NCBI RefSeq assembly: GCF_014643835.1
Contig: NZ_BMKD01000003.1
Coordinates: 682,001 to 746,000 of the forward strand
Source of the DNA: Mucilaginibacter rubeus
GTDB lineage: Bacteria > Bacteroidota > Bacteroidia > Sphingobacteriales > Sphingobacteriaceae
Length of the DNA stretch: 64,000 bases
Direction: 5' to 3'
Position numbers and translations under genes: made by a program. Positions within the stretch are counted from its first letter, which is position 1. Every line of letters starts with the position of its first letter. The notes under the pieces were generated by a model. That model made no database searches. It saw nothing but the letters and a program-made list of their open reading frames with translations, and had not been told where the DNA came from. Of this stretch, positions 17,593 to 26,147 are shown piece by piece.

Positions 17593-19857
17593 ATGGCAGT
17601 ACATATTTTAGGCATAAGGCACCACGGGCCGGGTTCGGCGCGTAATGTGAAAGCTTTTCTGGAAACGGTTAGGCCCGATATTGTTTTGGTTGAGGGGCCG
17701 CCGGAAGCTGATGCCATGCTGCAATGGGTAAGCAACGAAGGTTTGAAACCACCTGTAGCGCTGCTTTGCTATCAGCCGGATGACCCCCAACGCTCGGTGT
17801 TTTATCCCTTTGCCGATTTCTCGCCCGAATGGCAGGCAATTCTTTATGCCCGCAGGCAAAATATCCATGTGCGTTTTATGGATCTCCCTGCCGGTAACCA
17901 GATGTTTGTTGAAAAGGAGCAAAAGGTTGTTGAACAACAACAAGAGCCGGATACAGTTCACATCAATAGCGAAGCACAAAGCCTTGAGCAACTCTATAAA
18001 AGTCCGATAAGTTACCTGGCAGATGCTGCCGGCTTTGCCGACGATGAAAAATGGTGGGAGCATACGTTTGAGTACCGCGATAATAACGATGAGGTTTTTG
18101 ATGCGGTATCTGAAGCTATGCAGGCACTCCGCGAGAGTTTTCCCAAAAAGGACAAAAAGCTTGAACAGATGCGCGAAGCATACATGCGTCGCACTATCCG
18201 CCAGGCCGAAAAGGAGATGTTTCATACCATAGCCGTAATTTGTGGAGCATGGCACGCACCAGCTTTACAGGGAAAATCATCGCAAAAAGATGATAACGAA
18301 ATACTGAAGGGGCTTCCAAAAGTAAAAACAGAGTGCACCTGGATTCCATGGACTTTTAACCGTTTAAGCTTCCGTAGCGGTTACGGTGCCGGTATCAATT
18401 CGCCGGGGTGGTACAACCATATCTGGAACCATCCGCTTGATGATGGTACCCTGTGGATGGCCAAGGTGGCACAACTTTTCCGTAAGCAGCAGATGGATAC
18501 CTCCGTTGCCCATATTATTGAAGCGGTAAGGTTGGCCGGTGCACTCGCTTCACTGCGGGGTTTGCCCAAAGTAGGGTTAGAGGAACTGAATGAGGCCACG
18601 CTGAGCGTACTTTGTAACGGCGAGAGCATTTTGCTAAAACTGGTACATGACGAATTAATAGTTGGCCACCAGATAGGCGAGGTGCCGGTTGAGATTCCCA
18701 AACCGCCGTTGCAACTCGATATCGAAAAACAACAAAAGAAATTAAGGCTGCCCGCAACAGCCGATTACAAAGATTATACACTCGACCTGAGGAAAGATAC
18801 CGACCTGGAGCGGAGTATCCTCCTGCACCGCCTGCAATTACTGGGCATTAATTGGGGCAGGCAGCAATACACCAGCGGTAAGGGTACTTTTAAAGAGCAA
18901 TGGCGCCTGCAATGGGACCCCGGCTATTCGGTGGAGATTATTGAACGCGGCAATTTGGGCAATACTGTAGCTGAAGCGGCCGCGAATAGCGTCCTCAACC
19001 AGGCAAAAGAAGCAAAGGAACTGAAAGTTATAGGCGATCTGCTTGAAAAAACGATTCCGGCAGAATTGCCGGGAGCCATTGAAGCGTTGATCAGTCAGCT
19101 TAATAATCTGGCTGCGGCCTCTGCCGACGTTATCGAACTGATGGAAGTAGTGCCCGGCCTGATAACCGTGGCAAGATATGGCAATGTACGCAAAACAGAT
19201 GCCGAATTGGTGATCAGCATTATCAATAGCATTATTACCCGCGTTTGTATCAGTTTGCCCAATGCCTGTATCGCTATTGATGAAGATGCCTCTCAAAAGC
19301 TGCTGGAACTGTTTTTTAAACTGAACGATGGCATTAACCTATTGCAGGATACGGGCATAATTAACATGTGGCAGCAAACGCTGTTGACTATAGCAGCTAA
19401 TAAAAACACCTCGGCGGTTATAGGAGGATATAGTACCCGTTTGCTGCATGACGCCCGTAAATTGGAGGGCGACCAACTGATGCAGTATTTCAGTTTTGCT
19501 ATGTCATCGGCCACGGCCCCGGTCATCGCCGCAGCCTGGCTCGAAGGCTTTTTGAAAGGCAGCGGTACTTTATTGTTGCTTGATCAGGACCTTTGGCAAG
19601 TGATCGACAATTGGGTAGCCAGTCTTGCCGGTGAGGTTTTTATGCAAGTGCTGCCTTTACTGCGCCGCACCTTTGCCAATTTTACCAATCCTGAAAGGAG
19701 AAAGCTTGGCGAAAAGGCCAGATCCGGCGGTGGGACGGGGCATCAGCATACAAACATCAGCGCTAATTTTGATGTCGAAAGAGCTAAGCAAGGTTTGCCG
19801 GTTATTATGCAATTATTGGGTTTAACCATAAATATTAACGACACAAATGGAAATTGA
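17593..19857 (+). CDS. DUF5682-like protein with ChaN/TraB-type motifs
   Basis: A 754-residue cytosolic protein. The N-terminal region carries motifs like those of the ChaN/TraB/EreA-type hydrolase superfamily: HILGIRHHGPGSARNV (residues 4-19), IVLVEGPPEAD (30-40) and, later, CGAWHAPAL (217-225). The conserved His and Glu suggest a metal-dependent or Glu/His-based active site; the activity is inference and unproven. The C-terminal half is helical with many Leu-rich segments. The last ~40 residues contain a Gly/His stretch (SGGGTGHQHTN). It overlaps the VWA gene by 11 bases. It is the probable effector or enzyme of the five-gene operon. Confidence 0.75.
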   Translation: MAVHILGIRHHGPGSARNVKAFLETVRPDIVLVEGPPEADAMLQWVSNEGLKPPVALLCYQPDDPQRSVFYPFADFSPEWQAILYARRQNIHVRFMDLPAGNQMFVEKEQKVVEQQQEPDTVHINSEAQSLEQLYKSPISYLADAAGFADDEKWWEHTFEYRDNNDEVFDAVSEAMQALRESFPKKDKKLEQMREAYMRRTIRQAEKEMFHTIAVICGAWHAPALQGKSSQKDDNEILKGLPKVKTECTWIPWTFNRLSFRSGYGAGINSPGWYNHIWNHPLDDGTLWMAKVAQLFRKQQMDTSVAHIIEAVRLAGALASLRGLPKVGLEELNEATLSVLCNGESILLKLVHDELIVGHQIGEVPVEIPKPPLQLDIEKQQKKLRLPATADYKDYTLDLRKDTDLERSILLHRLQLLGINWGRQQYTSGKGTFKEQWRLQWDPGYSVEIIERGNLGNTVAEAAANSVLNQAKEAKELKVIGDLLEKTIPAELPGAIEALISQLNNLAAASADVIELMEVVPGLITVARYGNVRKTDAELVISIINSIITRVCISLPNACIAIDEDASQKLLELFFKLNDGINLLQDTGIINMWQQTLLTIAANKNTSAVIGGYSTRLLHDARKLEGDQLMQYFSFAMSSATAPVIAAAWLEGFLKGSGTLLLLDQDLWQVIDNWVASLAGEVFMQVLPLLRRTFANFTNPERRKLGEKARSGGGTGHQHTNISANFDVERAKQGLPVIMQLLGLTININDTNGN

Positions 19858-20989
19858 ACCGGAGCACCTGCGCAAATGGCGGTTAATACTGGGCGGTAAT
19901 CAAAATGAAGGCACCGGATTTAGCCTCGATGATGCCGACCTTAAAGTTGACCGCACACTTGAAGCTTTATATGACAGCGACAGAACCGGAGGCCTCGGTG
20001 TATCATCACCGAATGTAAGCCGTTGGCTGGGGGATATCCGTACCTTCTTCCCATCAAGCGTAGTACAGGTAATGCAGCAGGATGCATTAAAGCGCCTGAA
20101 CCTGACCCAAATGCTGTTTGAAAAGGAGATGTTGGAAAATGTAGAGCCAGATGTTCACCTGGTAGCAACTTTGATGACATTGAGCCGCGTTATTCCCGAT
20201 AAAACAAAAGATACCGCCAGGCAGGTAGTACGTAAAGTTGTTGACCAACTGGTAAAAAAGTTAGCCGAGCCCACGCGCCAGGCCATAACCGGTAGTTTAA
20301 ATCGTAGTACCCGCAATACAAGGCCGCGGCATAATGAAATAAACTGGGGGGCAACTATTCTTAAAAACCTTAAGCATTATCAACCCGAATATCAAACCAT
20401 TATTCCCGAAACAAGGATTGGTTACGGTCGTAAGCGCTCATCATTAAAGGATGTGATCCTCTGTCTTGACCAAAGCGGATCGATGGGATCATCAGTGGTT
20501 TATTCGGGGATTTTTGGAAGCGTTATGGCTTCTATCCCAGCCATAAAAACTAAAATGGTGGTTTTTGATACGGCTGTAGCCGATTTAACCGAAGAGTTAA
20601 CCGACCCGGTTGAGTTATTATTCAGCGTGCAATTAGGTGGTGGCACGGATATCAATGCAGCTTTAACATATTGCCAGCAGATAGCTCCCCGGCCCACGGA
20701 TACCGTGTTGGTGCTCATTACCGATCTTTACGAAGGAGGTAACGTTGCCGAAATGCGCCGTCGTGCGGTAGAACTGGTTGCGGCAGGTGTGCAATTGGTA
20801 GTATTGCTTGCTTTAAGCGATGACGGCTCTCCATCGTATGATCATGGCAATGCACAGTTCCTGGCCGATATGGGGGTGCCCATTTTTGCCTGCACACCCG
20901 ATAAATTTCCCGATCTGATGGCCGCCGCGCTCACTAAACAGGATATTGGTATGTGGGCGGCCAGGGAAGACCTTATTATAAAAAAGTAA
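19847..20989 (+). CDS. CoxE-like VWA domain protein
   Basis: A 380-residue protein with a C-terminal von Willebrand A domain. The MIDAS motif DQSGS is at residues 208-212 (VILCLDQSGSMGSSV). The remaining metal-site elements are visible as GGGTDINAAL and LVLITDLYEGG. The N-terminal ~190 residues (WRLILGGNQNEGTGFSL onward) are helical and contain a DVHLVATLMTL segment. VWA proteins pair with MoxR ATPases to deliver clients or metals. The ATG at 19847 overlaps the preceding gene. Translation past its TAA would continue in frame for 42 more codons with protein-like composition (see 20990-21118). Confidence 0.88.
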   Translation: MEIEPEHLRKWRLILGGNQNEGTGFSLDDADLKVDRTLEALYDSDRTGGLGVSSPNVSRWLGDIRTFFPSSVVQVMQQDALKRLNLTQMLFEKEMLENVEPDVHLVATLMTLSRVIPDKTKDTARQVVRKVVDQLVKKLAEPTRQAITGSLNRSTRNTRPRHNEINWGATILKNLKHYQPEYQTIIPETRIGYGRKRSSLKDVILCLDQSGSMGSSVVYSGIFGSVMASIPAIKTKMVVFDTAVADLTEELTDPVELLFSVQLGGGTDINAALTYCQQIAPRPTDTVLVLITDLYEGGNVAEMRRRAVELVAAGVQLVVLLALSDDGSPSYDHGNAQFLADMGVPIFACTPDKFPDLMAAALTKQDIGMWAAREDLIIKK

Positions 20990-21118
20990 AGGATTGGCGA
21001 TTTTACCGATAACCCACCCACCTATACGCTCGATACTTTATCAAAAGTATTACGGTTAGGCAGGCTGGAACAATTTTATAGTTTGATAGATGCTGTTTGC
21101 TTACCAGCTAAACTTTAA
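20990..21118 (+). pseudogene. Open in-frame continuation after the VWA stop codon
   Basis: Directly after the VWA TAA the same frame stays open for 42 codons to a TAA at 21116-21118. The translation is protein-like (it includes DNPPTYTLDTLSKVLRLG, then RLEQFYSLID). There is no ATG. It could be a former C-terminal extension lost by a nonsense mutation, a readthrough product, or chance. The 3' end overlaps the terminal codons of the convergent GH39 gene, which argues for caution. Confidence 0.25.
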
Positions 21119-22780
21119 AAGAGCCACCCCTTGCCTTGGTAACAATACAGTGGCACCTGCCAGCCCTGATTTAGCCTGCAGCGTAACCTGTTTGCCAAAC
21201 TGTTGTAATTGCCCTGCTTTTTCAAGTTCCTTAATTTGCGCAGCTGTAGGTTTTTGCGGTGAACCCATCTTTTTCCACACTTCGTAGGCATTGCTATGCT
21301 CTTCATCAATGCGGTATTGAGTTAGTTTTACAAAGGTGGGAGGTAGGTTTTCTATCCTGATCTTTACGGTTTTCCCTGCATCGTGCAGGTCATCATCATG
21401 ATAGTTCCACAGCAATACGGTCATTTCTTTTTTATCTGCGGCTGCCAAAGCACCGATATCTGTATTATTTCCCCTGATGCTTGAATCGGCCACGGTTTTA
21501 AGCGAATACATCTGGTCGCCGGTTACTTTCAGGCGTTTGCCTTTCATCATGCCCAGCATCCGGAAAATGTTAAGTACCGGCTTATCAACTCCGTTTGTAG
21601 CCAAATCGCGGAACCCATAAAACCAGGGCTGGTTTTCAAACTCGAACGACCATGATACGGAGCCCATGAAGTTTACACCTAATGAGTCGGCCAGTTGATA
21701 CTCGCGGGCAATAGAAGCCGCCGTATAGCTCGAATACATGGTGCCGTTACGATAGGCATTTGACGGATTGGTAGCCATACCGCAGGCCGCGCAACCTTCC
21801 GGATCCGATTCGCCTATTACTATCGGGGTGTTTTTAGTTTCGGGATATGATGCTACAATTTTAAAGCCTTCTCTGATATCGCGGATCTGCGGGGCCATGT
21901 TCATGCGCACCCGCCCATTGATCAGCGTTGGCTGCCCTTTAGCATGGAAAGAGATCACATCAATAGGTGAACCTATTTTGCCTGTTGCGTAATTGGTATC
22001 AGCAATACAATGTTTAATAAATGCGTTCAGGAATTTCATTCCGCCAGGGCTCGAGCCGCCTGCAACTTCCGGTCCGCCCACGTGCGCGGTAGGCAGGGCG
22101 CGTTTTACACCATGGGCAGCATAATCGTATAGTTTAAAGAACTCTTTCATAGTACCTTTCCAGTAGCCTATGTTTGGTTCGTTCCACACTTCCCAGTACC
22201 AGCTTTCAACCTCGGCCTGGCCGTAGCGCTGTACACAATGCTTTACCCATTGATAAATAAGCTCTTCCCATTTATTGTAATCTTTGGGAGGATAAGCCCA
22301 GCCGGTATAAACATCATCATAGTTATCGCCGGGTTTCCAGTAATGGCGATAAGGTTTGGGGTGGGTTGACAAGGCCTCGGGCATAAAACCTATCTGGGCA
22401 TAAGGTTTCATACCCAGTTTAACGTAAGTGTCAAATATGCTGTCAACCAGGTGCCAGTTATAAATAGGTTTGCCGCTGGCATCCTCAGTATAGGCATTGG
22501 TTGATCCCCACTTTAACGCGGCTGTACCATCGCCGGTGGTAAGCAGGTTGTGCACACGCATGCGTACCGGTACCGGGCTCAAAGCGGCCAACTCCGACAA
22601 TAGTTTACGGCCATCCTTCATGTAGGTATAGTTAGGCTCGTCGTGACCAAACCATGCCCAAAAGGGGTACATATCGCCAATTTTATCATTTAGGCTGATG
22701 GCGATATTGGCCTGGTTCTGGGCAAAAATACGGCCGCTGATAAATAATAAAAGGAAGGAGATAAGTTTGATGGTCTTCAT
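21101..22780 (-). CDS. GH39-like glycoside hydrolase (beta-xylosidase type)
   Basis: A 559-residue exported enzyme (signal peptide MKTIKLISFLLLFISGRIFA). It has the clan GH-A layout of GH39 xylan 1,4-beta-xylosidases: acid/base E201 in WEVWNEPNIG and a probable nucleophile E324 in VIGESDPEG. A C-terminal beta domain (from about residue 440, MTVLLWNYHDDDLHDAGKTV) is also typical. It probably releases xylose or a related sugar in the periplasm. It stands alone, outside an obvious SusCD locus, and is convergent with the VWA operon. Confidence 0.86.
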   Translation of the reverse strand: MKTIKLISFLLLFISGRIFAQNQANIAISLNDKIGDMYPFWAWFGHDEPNYTYMKDGRKLLSELAALSPVPVRMRVHNLLTTGDGTAALKWGSTNAYTEDASGKPIYNWHLVDSIFDTYVKLGMKPYAQIGFMPEALSTHPKPYRHYWKPGDNYDDVYTGWAYPPKDYNKWEELIYQWVKHCVQRYGQAEVESWYWEVWNEPNIGYWKGTMKEFFKLYDYAAHGVKRALPTAHVGGPEVAGGSSPGGMKFLNAFIKHCIADTNYATGKIGSPIDVISFHAKGQPTLINGRVRMNMAPQIRDIREGFKIVASYPETKNTPIVIGESDPEGCAACGMATNPSNAYRNGTMYSSYTAASIAREYQLADSLGVNFMGSVSWSFEFENQPWFYGFRDLATNGVDKPVLNIFRMLGMMKGKRLKVTGDQMYSLKTVADSSIRGNNTDIGALAAADKKEMTVLLWNYHDDDLHDAGKTVKIRIENLPPTFVKLTQYRIDEEHSNAYEVWKKMGSPQKPTAAQIKELEKAGQLQQFGKQVTLQAKSGLAGATVLLPRQGVALLKFSW

Positions 22781-23012
22781 TCAGGTAGTTTGGTGATTTA
22801 TAAGGAGTACAGATCAAACATAGGTAATTTTATTTATTGTAAAAAGAACAATTAAAATAAGGGGCTGGCCTTTCAATCAATTTTAAATCACATACAACAT
22901 ATTGAATATTATTTACGTTAACAGCGTGTTAATTTATTGTTTACGCGCTTCAGAAATTCTACAGAATTAAATTGTATAATTGTGCTTACCAGCGCTTAAT
23001 AAGGGGGATTCT

Positions 23013-23849
23013 TTGCAAAAGTTTAGGTTTTATTTTATTTCGATGCTATTGGCAGCATCATCTTCGCTGCCTGTTTATGCCCAGGTTAAGGATACATTAC
23101 AAAAAGTTGCCGTAAAGAAGGATTCCTTGCAGAAAGACTCTGCAAGGAATATCCTGACATTGCCCGATACGGTTAAACACCTTCAAAGTAAGTTTCCGTC
23201 ATACATACCACCGGCGGCTTTTATCACTTATGGCCTGCTATCGTTTAAAGTAGGATTTATACGTAATATTGATTATCGCGTACGGAATGATATGAACAAG
23301 GATCATCCCGGCTTCCATACCAAGGTTGATAACTACATGCAATACGCGCCTATCGTGTCTGTTTATGCGCTTAACCTGGCTGGTGTTCATGGTAAAAATA
23401 CATTTATCGACCGTACTATGCTGCTCGTGCTTTCCGAAGCCATATTTGCCGGTACCACTTTTGGCTTAAAACGTGTTACCCACCGTGAGCGGCCCGATGG
23501 CTCTGATAAGTTTTCGTTCCCTTCAGGCCATACCGGTAACGCCTTTGTTTCTGCCGAGTTTATGGCGCAGGAGTACGGCGACCGCTCGCCCATATACGGC
23601 GGCGTTGGTTATGGCTTTGCTACCACTACAGCTATTTTGCGTGTATATAACAACAAGCATTGGTTTAGCGACATCATAGCAGGAGCAGGTTTTGGGATCT
23701 TATCAACAAAAGCGGCTTATTACCTGTACCCGCTTATCCGTAATGGCATATTCCGTGGGGGGAATGAGAAAGGAAAAAACAACAACTCCTTATTGTTGCC
23801 AACTTACCAGGACGGAAGGGTTGGATTAACTTTCGCCAAGAGTTTTTAA
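23013..23849 (+). CDS. PAP2-family phosphatase, exported
   Basis: The best start is TTG at 23013, preceded by AAGGGGGA five bases away; it yields a proper signal peptide (MQKFRFYFISMLLAASSSLP, ending VYAQ). The track-long form from 22980 has no such signal. The PAP2 phosphatase motifs are present: KRVTHRERPDG, SFPSGHTGNAF and NKHWFSDIIAG. The family removes phosphate from lipid or sugar phosphates, e.g. undecaprenyl pyrophosphate or LPS groups, at the periplasmic side. The mature protein is about 255 residues with limited hydrophobic helices. An intrinsic terminator follows. Confidence 0.88.
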   Translation: MQKFRFYFISMLLAASSSLPVYAQVKDTLQKVAVKKDSLQKDSARNILTLPDTVKHLQSKFPSYIPPAAFITYGLLSFKVGFIRNIDYRVRNDMNKDHPGFHTKVDNYMQYAPIVSVYALNLAGVHGKNTFIDRTMLLVLSEAIFAGTTFGLKRVTHRERPDGSDKFSFPSGHTGNAFVSAEFMAQEYGDRSPIYGGVGYGFATTTAILRVYNNKHWFSDIIAGAGFGILSTKAAYYLYPLIRNGIFRGGNEKGKNNNSLLLPTYQDGRVGLTFAKSF

Positions 23850-23874
23850 ACGACTGATCTTATATTTATAATGT

Positions 23875-23908
23875 ACAACCACCTTAGTATTAGGGTGGTT
23901 GTTTTGTT
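23875..23908 (+). terminator. Intrinsic terminator after the PAP2 gene
   Basis: ACAACCACC (23875-23883) pairs perfectly with GGTGGTTGT (23894-23902), followed by TTTGTTTT. Confidence 0.85.
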
Positions 23909-23943
23909 TTAGAGTTTTTTTTTAATAAAAAATAACTTAGCTA

Positions 23944-23974
23944 TTGCAACGTACGTTTTTGGTACGTACCTTTG
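23944..23974 (+). promoter_or_regulatory. Promoter with overlapping palindromic operator for blaI-like gene
   Basis: TTG (23944-23946), 20 bases, then TACCTTTG (23967-23974) is a near-perfect Bacteroidota promoter. An inverted repeat, GTACGT (23951-23956) and ACGTAC (23964-23969), lies between and into the -7 element, the expected site for the BlaI/MecI-type repressor encoded downstream. The ATG at 23979 begins 5 bases after the -7 element, so the mRNA may be leaderless. Confidence 0.7.
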
Positions 23975-23978
23975 GTTT

Positions 23979-24380
23979 ATGAGTTTGTTTAAAAAGGATA
24001 TTACTGCTGATTTAACGCCAACCAAAACAGAAATGGACGTTTTGCGGGTGTTGTGGCAGCATGGCCCGTCGACGGTGAGGTTTGTGCATGATAAGCTTAA
24101 TGAACAAAAGGAAGCGGTAATTTACACCAGTACCCTTAAGCTGATGCAGGTAATGAAAGAGAAGGGGATGCTTGAACGTGACGAAACCAATATGAAGCAC
24201 ATTTACAGCGCCGCAGTTGAAGAAGACAAGGTGAAAGGGAACATGCTTGGGCGCTTTGTTGATTCGATGTATAATGGTTCGCCGAGCGATTTGATGGTAG
24301 CCCTGCTGGGCAACGACAAAACATCGGCCGAAGAACTCAGAAAAATAAAAGAACTGCTCAAAAAAATGGACGATCAATAA
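23979..24380 (+). CDS. BlaI/MecI/CopY-family transcriptional repressor
   Basis: A 133-residue winged-helix regulator. The DNA-binding N-terminal half (LTPTKTEMDVLRVLWQHGPS then VRFVHDKLNEQKEAVIYTST) matches the BlaI/MecI family, and the C-terminal helices (about 80-133) form the dimerisation part cut by the partner protease in known systems. It probably represses its own operon through the GTACGT-N7-ACGTAC palindrome at 23951-23969. The BlaR1-like sensor gene follows 15 bases downstream. No beta-lactamase gene is in the window, so the signal need not be an antibiotic. Confidence 0.92.
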   Translation: MSLFKKDITADLTPTKTEMDVLRVLWQHGPSTVRFVHDKLNEQKEAVIYTSTLKLMQVMKEKGMLERDETNMKHIYSAAVEEDKVKGNMLGRFVDSMYNGSPSDLMVALLGNDKTSAEELRKIKELLKKMDDQ

Positions 24381-24395
24381 TTAAACTTTACAGAT

Positions 24396-25988
24396 ATGTA
24401 CCTGCTCCTTAACACCAACACCATTTCCCACAGCCTGATACAGGCTTTTAGCTGGATGCTGATCCATTCGCTATGGCAGGGGATGTTGCTGGCGGTTATG
24501 AGCGCTGTGGTGATGCTGCTTACAAAAAAAACAAGCGCGGCAGTAAGGTACAACCTGGTACTTGTACAGTTTTTATTATTTGTTGGGGCCTGCCTGTTCA
24601 CTTTTGTTTGGGAATGGAACAAGCAGCCGCAGCAAAATATGGTACAGTTTGGTGATGCGATGGGCGGCAGGGCATCAGCTTTATTGAGCCTTAATGCTGA
24701 TGGGATCCGGGTTTTTGCCAGTACCTGTATCGGTTATTTTACAGCCAACGCGCCAATGGTTGTGCTGCTGTGGTTTGTGTTTTTCCTGTTTCGGTCGGTA
24801 CGGATGATGCGCGGGCTCATGTTTATCCATAATGCCAAACACAGGCAGGTATCCGAACCTGTTGAATATTGGAAAAACAGGGTTGAGCTGCTTTGCGAAA
24901 AACTGCAATTGAAACGGGCTGTTCGGCTGCTTGAATCGGGTTATGTGAAAATACCCATGGTTATCGGGCACCTGAAACCGGTAATCCTGATCCCGGCGGG
25001 TTTATTGGCAGGGCTGCCGCCCGAACAGGTGGAAGCTGTACTGCTGCACGAACTGGCCCACATCCGCAGGCATGATTATATCGTTAACTTTTTACAAACC
25101 GTTGCCGAAACCGTATTCTTCTTTAATCCCGGCTTATTGTGGATCTCGTCCCTGCTTAGGGATGAGCGGGAAAACTGCTGTGATGATATCGCCCTCGCCC
25201 AAACAAAAAACAAACGCGATTTTATACAGGCATTGATCAGCTTTAAAGAACATTCGCTTTACGGTGCAAATTATGCGGTTGCATTTCCTGGTAAAAAGAA
25301 CCAGTTGTTGCAAAGGGTAAGCCGTATCCTTGGTAATAAAAACAAAACGGTAAGCCAGGGTGATAAAGTATTTTTGATAAGCGGTGTTGTTATCCTTTCG
25401 GCAATAATAGCTACGGCCACTATCGCGCAGATCCGGGAAGTTAATAATCCCGGTAATGATAAAGCTTATGTGTATAAACAGGAACGGCATATCACACCAT
25501 CTGCAGGTATACAGCCGGTTGCACCCGTTAAATCTGTCGATAAACCAAAACACCCAAAGCACAGAAACATTGCAGTAGCTCAGAAGCCTGTTGCTGCAAA
25601 TGAAAATGTGATTATAGCTAATACTGAGCCGCGTTCTCCGCAGGAGCAGCTTGAAGCTGATGCGAAGCTCGCAAAACAACAGGCCGAAAAAGAAAGCCAG
25701 CAAGTTTCGGCCGATAAAACCGAATATAACCGCGGGCAGGAACAGGCCCGCCGGGATCAGGAACATGCCAAAGTAGACCAGGACCAGGCTCGTCGTGACC
25801 AGGAGCAGGCCAAACGTGATCAGGAACAAGCCATGCGGGATCAGGCGCAGGCTAAACTTGACCAGGAACAGGCCGAAAGGGACCAGGTACAAGCTAAGCG
25901 CGATCAGGAGCAGGCGCGCCGTGACCAGGCACAGGTAAGTAAACCCAAAACAGAACCTATAAAAAGCAAAGTAAGCGTTCAGAATTAA
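24396..25988 (+). CDS. BlaR1-like M56 family metallopeptidase with C-terminal DQxQAxx repeats
   Basis: A 530-residue membrane protein. About four hydrophobic helices surround the zinc protease motif HELAH (H218-H222; [13 protein letters not shown]). This matches the BlaR1/MecR1 M56 peptidase that cleaves the cognate repressor. Instead of a penicillin-binding sensor domain, the region after the last helix (about residue 345) is a polar stalk leading to about ten copies of a seven-residue DQxQAxx repeat (residues 447-516), highly charged and presumably a long helix. Coupling to the repressor gene supports a signal-relay role; the ligand is unknown. Confidence 0.88.
   Translation: MYLLLNTNTISHSLIQAFSWMLIHSLWQGMLLAVMSAVVMLLTKKTSAAVRYNLVLVQFLLFVGACLFTFVWEWNKQPQQNMVQFGDAMGGRASALLSLNADGIRVFASTCIGYFTANAPMVVLLWFVFFLFRSVRMMRGLMFIHNAKHRQVSEPVEYWKNRVELLCEKLQLKRAVRLLESGYVKIPMVIGHLKPVILIPAGLLAGLPPEQVEAVLLHELAHIRRHDYIVNFLQTVAETVFFFNPGLLWISSLLRDERENCCDDIALAQTKNKRDFIQALISFKEHSLYGANYAVAFPGKKNQLLQRVSRILGNKNKTVSQGDKVFLISGVVILSAIIATATIAQIREVNNPGNDKAYVYKQERHITPSAGIQPVAPVKSVDKPKHPKHRNIAVAQKPVAANENVIIANTEPRSPQEQLEADAKLAKQQAEKESQQVSADKTEYNRGQEQARRDQEHAKVDQDQARRDQEQAKRDQEQAMRDQAQAKLDQEQAERDQVQAKRDQEQARRDQAQVSKPKTEPIKSKVSVQN
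25734..25942 (+). repeat. 21-base coding repeat array in the M56 gene
   Basis: About ten imperfect 21-base units encode DQxQAxx heptads (e.g. [14 protein letters not shown]). Codon variation between units (GATCAG/GACCAG) shows the array is old enough to diverge synonymously. The same unit occurs in the next gene. Confidence 0.85.
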
Positions 25989-26147
25989 GCAGGTACATTT
26001 CTTATTTGGTTCGTAAAGCAGGAGTGCACCCCGTTTTATCGGCCGGCCTATGCAGTAATTAGTCATGTTAACAATCAATTTTTAACCTGCCCCTGGGCGG
26101 AAGGAAAATTTATTGCCCAAATTTTAAACTTTTAAATCGACAGAAAA

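Noticed and set aside
17608-18255. Minus-strand open frame of 215 codons inside the DUF5682-like gene
   Set aside because: It is antisense to a conserved coding region in a tight operon and shows no recognisable motif.
24396-25988. Direct beta-lactam resistance operon
   Set aside because: A BlaI/BlaR1-like pair is present, but no penicillin-binding sensor domain or beta-lactamase gene is visible in the window.
25134-26078. Minus-strand open frame of 314 codons opposite the M56 gene
   Set aside because: It is the antisense of the DQxQAxx repeat array, giving a monotonous hydrophobic product (repeats of LFLITFGLL-like text); the plus-strand gene has clear M56 motifs.
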